Below the pieces are notes generated by a model, which ran no database searches, was not told where the DNA came from, and saw only the letters and a list, made by a program, of their open reading frames with translations. This document shows, piece after piece, positions 58,920-64,000 of a stretch of 64,000 nucleotides of DNA (positions within the stretch are counted from its first letter, which is position 1; every line of letters begins with the position of its first letter). Where the stretch lies: assembly GCA_900545445.1 (NCBI GenBank), contig UQZH01000002.1, positions 25,414 through 89,413 on the forward strand, in the 5' to 3' direction. The stretch is from an uncultured Collinsella sp. Its GTDB lineage: Bacteria; Actinomycetota; Coriobacteriia; Coriobacteriales; Coriobacteriaceae. The translations under genes and the position numbers were made by a program.

Positions 58920-59276
58920 CTAATCGTCGGGGGTTTCGATTTCGATACTTGCGATGTCGAGTTCGCGGCCGTGCAGCAGACGCACGTTGGCGCCGCCACA
59001 TTGAGGGCAGCGGCAATGGAAACGGTCGTGATCGAAGACCTCACCGCAGTCCTGGCACTCGCTTTGTGGATGGACCTCCTCCACGGCAAGCTCGCAGCCG
59101 CGCGTGAGCGGGTCCTCGTCGCGAAACGTCTCCCAGGCAAAGTCGAGCGCCTCGCGCACGACCTCGGTCATATCCCCGATACGCAGCGTTACCAAAACGG
59201 CGCGCGAGGCCCCCGCCCCACGCGCCGCGCGAATCACTGTATCGAGTATGCCGTTGACAATGCCAACCTCGTGCAT
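58920..59276 (-). CDS. hypA: Hydrogenase nickel-incorporation protein HypA
   Basis: 118 residues. Starts MHEVGIVNGIL with the nickel-binding His2-Glu3. Zinc site CQDCGE...CRCPQCGG. Directly upstream of hypB and 6 bp after tatC. Confidence 0.95.
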   Translation of the reverse strand: MHEVGIVNGILDTVIRAARGAGASRAVLVTLRIGDMTEVVREALDFAWETFRDEDPLTRGCELAVEEVHPQSECQDCGEVFDHDRFHCRCPQCGGANVRLLHGRELDIASIEIETPDD

Positions 59277-59282
59277 ACCGAT

Positions 59283-60074
59283 TTACTCCTCGTCGTCCTC
59301 ATCGTCCGAGAACAGGTCCAGACGACTCACAAACAGGCCCTCCTTGCCCTCGCGCGCGGTAATGACCACACGGGCGATGGCGAGCGAAATCTCGTAGAGC
59401 GAGAGCAGGGCGCCATACATGAGACCCAGCGTAACGGGCGAGCCGTCGGGCGTGATCACAGCCGAACCCACGAGCAGGCCAACGTATACATAACGCCAGG
59501 CACCGCGGAAAGCAGCGTAGGACACGATGTGGAAGACGGACAGATAGAAGATGATGAGCGGCAGCTCAAACGCCACGCCAAAGCCGATCATAAAGAGCAG
59601 CTCCATGTTGACGTAGTTCTCCAGATCGGGCAGTGCCGTAGCGACGGCCGAGGTCTCGCCGATGAGCCACTCAAAGCCCGCAGGAATGATGATGAAGTAG
59701 CAGAAGATGGCACCCAGGAAGAACAGCACCGTCGAGGCGAGCACCGTGGGCACGACCCACTTGCGCTCGTTGGGGCGAAGCGCCGGCAGGAAAAACGCCA
59801 GAATCTGCCAGATGATCATGGGCGTGCACATGACCACGGCCATCTTGATGGCCAGCGAGAAGCGCAAGCCAAAGCCGCCGAGCGTGGTAGTGATGTAGAA
59901 CTTACCGTCCGGCACAAAGGAGCGGATGGGATCTTCCAGGATGTCGAGCACCACAGGCGTGGCGAAATACAGCACGATAGCGGCGGCGAACACCGACACG
60001 ACCACGATGGTCAGGCGGCGACGGAGCTCTCCCAGGTGATCGAAGAGCGGCATACGCGCAGGTCCGATAGGCAT
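59283..60074 (-). CDS. tatC: Twin-arginine translocase subunit TatC
   Basis: 263 residues, six membrane helices. Motif MPLFDHLGELRRRL near the N-terminus, with the start either at 60074 or the inner ATG at 60053. FFLPALRPNERKW is the conserved cytoplasmic loop. The acidic tail is FSDDEDDEE. Tat exports folded proteins, including hydrogenases, which fits hypAB next door. The upstream neighbour that should precede it is missing, because a foreign sequence begins at about its start codon. Confidence 0.9.
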   Translation of the reverse strand: MPIGPARMPLFDHLGELRRRLTIVVVSVFAAAIVLYFATPVVLDILEDPIRSFVPDGKFYITTTLGGFGLRFSLAIKMAVVMCTPMIIWQILAFFLPALRPNERKWVVPTVLASTVLFFLGAIFCYFIIIPAGFEWLIGETSAVATALPDLENYVNMELLFMIGFGVAFELPLIIFYLSVFHIVSYAAFRGAWRYVYVGLLVGSAVITPDGSPVTLGLMYGALLSLYEISLAIARVVITAREGKEGLFVSRLDLFSDDEDDEE

Positions 60075-60110
60075 TACTCATCGCCTCCCTTCGGGGCGTC
60101 GGCGGCAGCG
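60060..60110. other. Probable chimeric junction
   Basis: Left of here, genes have Coriobacteriia character with SD sites. Right of here, they are Bacteroidales-type. The two frames touch as TAATG (stop of the right-hand gene, start of tatC). The exact joint cannot be placed by eye. No transposase, integrase or tRNA marks the border. Confidence 0.7.
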
Positions 60111-61537
60111 GCGTACTTCTTGGCCTCTGCCGTGTTGCCGTTAGCCAGGTTGGCGAGCAGCAGGTTCTTGCTCAGCTCCTTCGACGAATCCAGCTTGGCA
60201 GCCTTCTCGAACGATTTCAGAGCGGCGGCCTTGTCGCCGGCCTGCGTCTGGGCAACGCCGAGGTTGTTCCATACGCGGGCGTCGTTGAACTTCTTCGAAG
60301 CGGCGGTCAGGATGGCAACCTGCTCCTCGGCTCCGTTGGCCAACTCCTGGGCGGCATAGAGGTACTGCTCTACGGTCAGGTCGCCGCCGTTGCGGTATGC
60401 AGCCATGATCTCGGCGTCGGTCAGACCCTGGAGGTCGGTGCTGTTGACGATCTGCGAGCGGCGCAGTTCGGGAAGGATGTCCTTCTTCAGCTCGTTGAAT
60501 ACGGTCGACATGTTCTTGATCTCGGTCTCACGCTCTGCGGGCGAGTTGTAGAGGCTCAACACTTGGAGAATGAGGTTCTTGTCCTTGATGTCCGACTTCT
60601 CGACCAGCTCCTTGAAGCCGTCCCAGTCTTCGCCGTAAGCGGCGGCGTCGATGTCCAGACCGGCGTCCTTGAGCAGCTTGGCAACGACCTTCTTACCCGA
60701 TTCGCTGCGCTTCTTCGAAAGCGTGTCGTTGAACTTCACCGGACCGTCGGGCGAAGCGTAGCCCTTCACGGCGATGTTCTGCGTGGCGCGGTCGTTCGTG
60801 AGGTTCTTGTCCACGTTCTCCTTGAATGCGCCGAGGTTGGCGTTCTTCTCGTTCTTCTTCGTCACGACCGACGAGTTGATGGCGTAGAGCAGGTCGGTCT
60901 TGTCGACTACCGTGGTGACCTTCTTGTAGTTGTTGGCCATCTGATCCATCAGGTCGCCGTACTTGAGGTCCTTCTGCAGGGTGTTCAGGCCGTAAGCTAC
61001 CGTCAGGCCGAATTCCTTGGCGATGGCAGCCTTGGCAGCGGCGTCGTTGCCGGCCAGCACGGCAGCCTGCTCCTTGGTGGGGATGGCGCCGGTGTTCAGG
61101 TTGACGAGCACGAACTCCTTGGCCTTGCCTTTCGGGCACTTGATCTCGGCGCGGAGTTGCAGGGCGCACTGGTCCATGCGGGGATCGTACGGGAACTCGA
61201 CGTGCTGCGTGTAATTGCCGCCGTTGCTCATGTCTACGACTGCATAGTTCTCGTCCACCTTCGAACCCTGGTAGTATTGGGTGGCGCCGGCCACTTCGCC
61301 GCCTTCGAATACGATGACGGGAGTAACTTTGATGATGGCTTTCTTGTTGAAATACTCAACGGGGAAGGTTACATTGATGTCTGCGGCAACCGTGCCGTTG
61401 TTCAGCGTCAGGATCTCGGGGGTGACCGTCAGCTTGATGTCGTCCCGGTTCTTGGCCATCTTCTTGAAGCAGTTGCAGCTCGAGAATGCCAGTGCGGCAG
61501 CTACGAGCACAACGCTCAATTTCATTAAGTTTTTCAT
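60074..61537 (-). CDS. Bacteroidales-type OmpA/TPR lipoprotein
   Basis: 487 residues. A signal peptide ends in a lipobox (ALAFSSC). The middle has an OmpA-like stretch (VKGYASPDGPVKFNDTLSKK, RSESGKKVVAKLLKDAG) for peptidoglycan contact. The C-terminus has TPR-like repeats (ARVWNNLGVAQTQAGDKAAA, LKSFEKAAKLD). Proteins of this layout are common in Alistipes and relatives. The start codon lacks an SD site and has an AT-rich leader (TTTTACCTATT), as in Bacteroidota. The 61538-61757 gap is AT-rich and holds no gene I can support. Confidence 0.82.
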   Translation of the reverse strand: MKNLMKLSVVLVAAALAFSSCNCFKKMAKNRDDIKLTVTPEILTLNNGTVAADINVTFPVEYFNKKAIIKVTPVIVFEGGEVAGATQYYQGSKVDENYAVVDMSNGGNYTQHVEFPYDPRMDQCALQLRAEIKCPKGKAKEFVLVNLNTGAIPTKEQAAVLAGNDAAAKAAIAKEFGLTVAYGLNTLQKDLKYGDLMDQMANNYKKVTTVVDKTDLLYAINSSVVTKKNEKNANLGAFKENVDKNLTNDRATQNIAVKGYASPDGPVKFNDTLSKKRSESGKKVVAKLLKDAGLDIDAAAYGEDWDGFKELVEKSDIKDKNLILQVLSLYNSPAERETEIKNMSTVFNELKKDILPELRRSQIVNSTDLQGLTDAEIMAAYRNGGDLTVEQYLYAAQELANGAEEQVAILTAASKKFNDARVWNNLGVAQTQAGDKAAALKSFEKAAKLDSSKELSKNLLLANLANGNTAEAKKYAAAADAPKGGDE

Positions 61538-61757
61538 AATAGGTAAAAGTTAATGTGTTTATTTTGAATTTGTTTGCCTCTTTCGTTCGTTCCGCCGCCT
61601 CTCTGTCCGCCCGCTGTCCGTTCTTCGTTGTCCGTCCGTGCAGGCGCTTGCCGGGCTGCGGAACAGCGCAAATATAGAAAACTCTTGCTGATTATGCAAT
61701 ATTCCGGACGGAAAAAAGCGTTGATTTCCGTCCGAAATATCCACATTAACAGTCTTT

Positions 61758-64000
61758 TTATTCCTCTTTGTGCTCGTGGCGCTCCCGGCGTTCGCCGCGG
61801 TCGCGGCGTTCGCCACGCTCACCGCGCTCGGGACGCGGGCGGCGCTCACGTTCCACATAGCCTTCGGGCTTGGGCAGAAGCGCCTTGCGCGACAGTTTGA
61901 GCTTGTTGGTCTTGGGGTCTACGCCGATCAGCTTGACGTCGATCTCGTCGCCCTCTTTCAGACCCGTCTCCTCCATGGTCTCGAAACGCTTGTAGTCGAT
62001 CTCCGAGATGTGGAGCAGGGCGTCCTTGCCCGGCATGATCTCGACGAATGCGCCGAAGGCGACGATCGAGCGGACTTTGCCGTGGTACGTCTCGCCCACT
62101 TCGGGGATGGCTACGATGGCCTTGATGCGGGCCAGCGCTCCGTCGAGGGCCTCCTTGTCGATGCCGAAGATGTCCACGATGCCCTTGTTGTCCACCTCCG
62201 TGATGGTGATGGTGGTGTTGGTGGTCTTCTGGATGTCCTGGATCACCTTTCCGCCCGGGCCGATAACCGGACCGATCATATCCTGCGGAATGACGATCTG
62301 CACGATGCGCGGCACGCAGGGCTTGTAGTCCTCGCGCGGCTCGGCGATGCACTCGGTGAGTTTGCCGAGGATGTGCATGCGGCCTTTGCGTGCCTGCTCC
62401 AGCGCGGCGGCCAGCACCTCGTAGGAGAGTCCGTCGACCTTGATGTCCATCTGCGTGGCGGTGATGCCGTCTTTGGTTCCCGTCACCTTGAAGTCCATGT
62501 CGCCCAGGTGGTCCTCATCGCCCAGGATGTCCGACAGCACGGCCCATTTGCCGGTCTCGGAATCGGAGATCAGACCCATGGCGATACCCGACACGGGTTT
62601 GCGGAGCTTCACGCCGGCGTCCATCAGCGCGAGGGTTCCGGCGCAGACCGTGGCCATCGACGACGAGCCGTTCGACTCGAGGATGTCCGACACGACGCGC
62701 ACGGCGTAGGGGTTGTCCTCGCCCAGCGGAATCATCGGCTTCAGGGCGCGCCATGCCAGGTGGCCGTGGCCGATTTCGCGGCGCGAGAGGCCGCGGGCGG
62801 CCTTGGCCTCGCCCGTCGAGAAGGGCGGGAAGTTATAGTGGAGCACGAACTGCTCGGTGCCCTGCACGAGCACCTCGTCCTTGACCTTTTCGTCGAGTTT
62901 CGTGCCGAGCGTAACGGTCGTCAGCGACTGCGTTTCGCCGCGGGTGAAGATCGCCGAGCCGTGGGCTGCGGGCAGGTAGCCCACCTCGCACCAGATCGGG
63001 CGGATCTCGTCGGTCTTGCGGCCGTCGAGACGGACGCCTTCGTCGAGGATCATGTTGCGCATGGCCTTCTTCTGCACGTCGTCGTGGAAATATTTGTGGA
63101 TCAGCGGTGCCTTCTCGATCAGCTCCTCTTCCGAATAGCGGGCTGCGAACTCGGCTTCGAGCGCGTTGAACTTGTCTTCGCGCTCGTGCTTCATCGTGCC
63201 GCTCGTGGCGATGGCGTAGGCCTTGTCGTAAAGCTCTCTGATGATCGTCTGACGCAGTTCTTCGTCGTTGACCTCGTGGCAGTAGGTGCGTTTCACGTCC
63301 TTGCCCAGCTCCTTCGACAGCTCGATCTGTACGGCGCAGTGCTTCTTGATCTCCTCGTGCGCGAACTTGATGGCGCCGAGCATCACCTCTTCCGAAACCT
63401 CCTTCATCTCGCCCTCGACCATCAGGATGTTGTCGATCGTACCGCCGACCATGATGTCCAGGTCGCATTCGGGCATCTCCGAATAGGTGGGGTTGATGGC
63501 GTATTCGCCGTTGCGGCGTACGACGCGGACCTCCGAGATGGGGCCGCCGAAGGGAATGTCCGATACGGCCAGCGCCGCCGAGGCGGCCAGACCGGCCAGC
63601 GCGTCGGGCTGAATATCCTTGTCCGCCGAGATGAGGTTGACCGTCACGTAGACTTCGGCGTGGTAATCCGCGGGGAACAGGGGCCGGAGGGCGCGGTCGA
63701 TCAGGCGGGCGACGAGCACCTCGCTGTCGTTGGCGCGCGCTTCGCGCTTCATGAAACCGCCGGGGAAGCGGCCTACGGCGGCGTACTTCTCCTTGTATTC
63801 GACCTGGAGGGGCATGAAATCGGTGTCGGGTTTTGCATCCTTTGCGGCCACGACGGTTCCGAGCAGCATCGTGTCGCCCATCTTGACGACGACCGAGCCG
63901 TCGGCCTGCTTGGCCAGTTTGCCCGTCTCGATCTCGATCTGGCGGCCGTCGGCCAGCGTGATGATCTTGCGGACTGCGTTGTACAGCTTCTTTTCTTCCA
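61758..64000 (-). CDS. pnp: Polyribonucleotide nucleotidyltransferase (PNPase), missing one base of its start
   Basis: The frame reads to the window edge as [10 protein letters not shown] and the last two bases are TG, so the start ATG most likely begins at base 64001. Two RNase PH domains ([22 protein letters not shown]; then [37 protein letters not shown]), then KH ([17 protein letters not shown]) and S1 ([20 protein letters not shown]). The tail is Arg/Glu-rich ([16 protein letters not shown]). The details are those of Bacteroidota PNPase. It degrades RNA from the 3' end by phosphorolysis. Confidence 0.93.
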   Translation of the reverse strand, partial: EEKKLYNAVRKIITLADGRQIEIETGKLAKQADGSVVVKMGDTMLLGTVVAAKDAKPDTDFMPLQVEYKEKYAAVGRFPGGFMKREARANDSEVLVARLIDRALRPLFPADYHAEVYVTVNLISADKDIQPDALAGLAASAALAVSDIPFGGPISEVRVVRRNGEYAINPTYSEMPECDLDIMVGGTIDNILMVEGEMKEVSEEVMLGAIKFAHEEIKKHCAVQIELSKELGKDVKRTYCHEVNDEELRQTIIRELYDKAYAIATSGTMKHEREDKFNALEAEFAARYSEEELIEKAPLIHKYFHDDVQKKAMRNMILDEGVRLDGRKTDEIRPIWCEVGYLPAAHGSAIFTRGETQSLTTVTLGTKLDEKVKDEVLVQGTEQFVLHYNFPPFSTGEAKAARGLSRREIGHGHLAWRALKPMIPLGEDNPYAVRVVSDILESNGSSSMATVCAGTLALMDAGVKLRKPVSGIAMGLISDSETGKWAVLSDILGDEDHLGDMDFKVTGTKDGITATQMDIKVDGLSYEVLAAALEQARKGRMHILGKLTECIAEPREDYKPCVPRIVQIVIPQDMIGPVIGPGGKVIQDIQKTTNTTITITEVDNKGIVDIFGIDKEALDGALARIKAIVAIPEVGETYHGKVRSIVAFGAFVEIMPGKDALLHISEIDYKRFETMEETGLKEGDEIDVKLIGVDPKTNKLKLSRKALLPKPEGYVERERRPRPERGERGERRDRGERRERHEHKEE

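Noticed and set aside
60074..64000. Horizontal transfer of pnp and an OmpA-like gene into Collinsella
   Set aside because: No mobile-element features, a core gene with its own Bacteroidota-style leader, and a break exactly at a gene start make a chimeric contig more likely.

Overview
Bases 1 to about 60,070 look like one stretch of a Coriobacteriia genome, most like a gut Collinsella. The DNA is GC-rich, most genes have a clear AGGAGG-type ribosome binding site, and the gene content is that of a strict fermenter: phosphotransferase (PTS) sugar uptake, a flavodiiron protein, and NiFe-hydrogenase maturation genes. From about 60,070 to the end, the two remaining genes are Bacteroidales-type (closest in style to Alistipes). 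The first of them has an AT-rich, SD-less leader. The change is abrupt, so I treat the end as a probable assembly chimera.

Region 1 (1-6.5 kb): the N-terminal part of a flavodiiron protein, a LacI-type regulator divergent from galK-galT (Leloir pathway), and an AAA/DUF4143 ATPase preceded by three palindromic iterons and flanked by a short repeat.

Region 2 (6.5-28.4 kb): a large lactose / beta-galactoside island. lacA, lacB, lacX and lacC (tagatose-6-phosphate pathway) and a lone lacF (PTS IIA) are on the minus strand. Three cassettes follow, each with a lacE (PTS IICB) and a lacG (6-phospho-beta-galactosidase) divergent from its own LacI-family regulator. Each regulator has its own variant operator. 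Long inverted-repeat elements sit at each convergent end. A DeoR-type regulator (likely LacR) and galM close the island. In the inferred pathway, LacE/LacF import and phosphorylate the sugar, LacG splits it, LacAB make tagatose-6-P and LacC makes tagatose-1,6-bisphosphate. No lacD aldolase is in the window.

Region 3 (28.7-40 kb): an N-acetylgalactosamine-type locus. It holds agaS, nagA, a GntR regulator, a mannose-family PTS (IIA, YajC-like, IIB, IIC, IID), second copies of lacC and lacX, YhcH, a flavodoxin, an orphan IIB lacking its phosphorylated histidine, a nagA 3' remnant and tRNA-Thr(CGT). AgaS also yields tagatose-6-P, so both sugar islands meet at LacC.

Region 4 (40-60 kb): mostly housekeeping. 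It has a SurA-like membrane protein, an isocitrate-dehydrogenase-family enzyme, a HEAT-repeat protein, a hydroxyacid dehydrogenase with a striking Cys/His-rich tail, DegV, HPF, a solute-binding lipoprotein, a ComF-type phosphoribosyltransferase, RicT, HolB, Tmk, a type IA topoisomerase, HypB, HypA and TatC. At least five families of inverted-repeat elements are scattered through the window.
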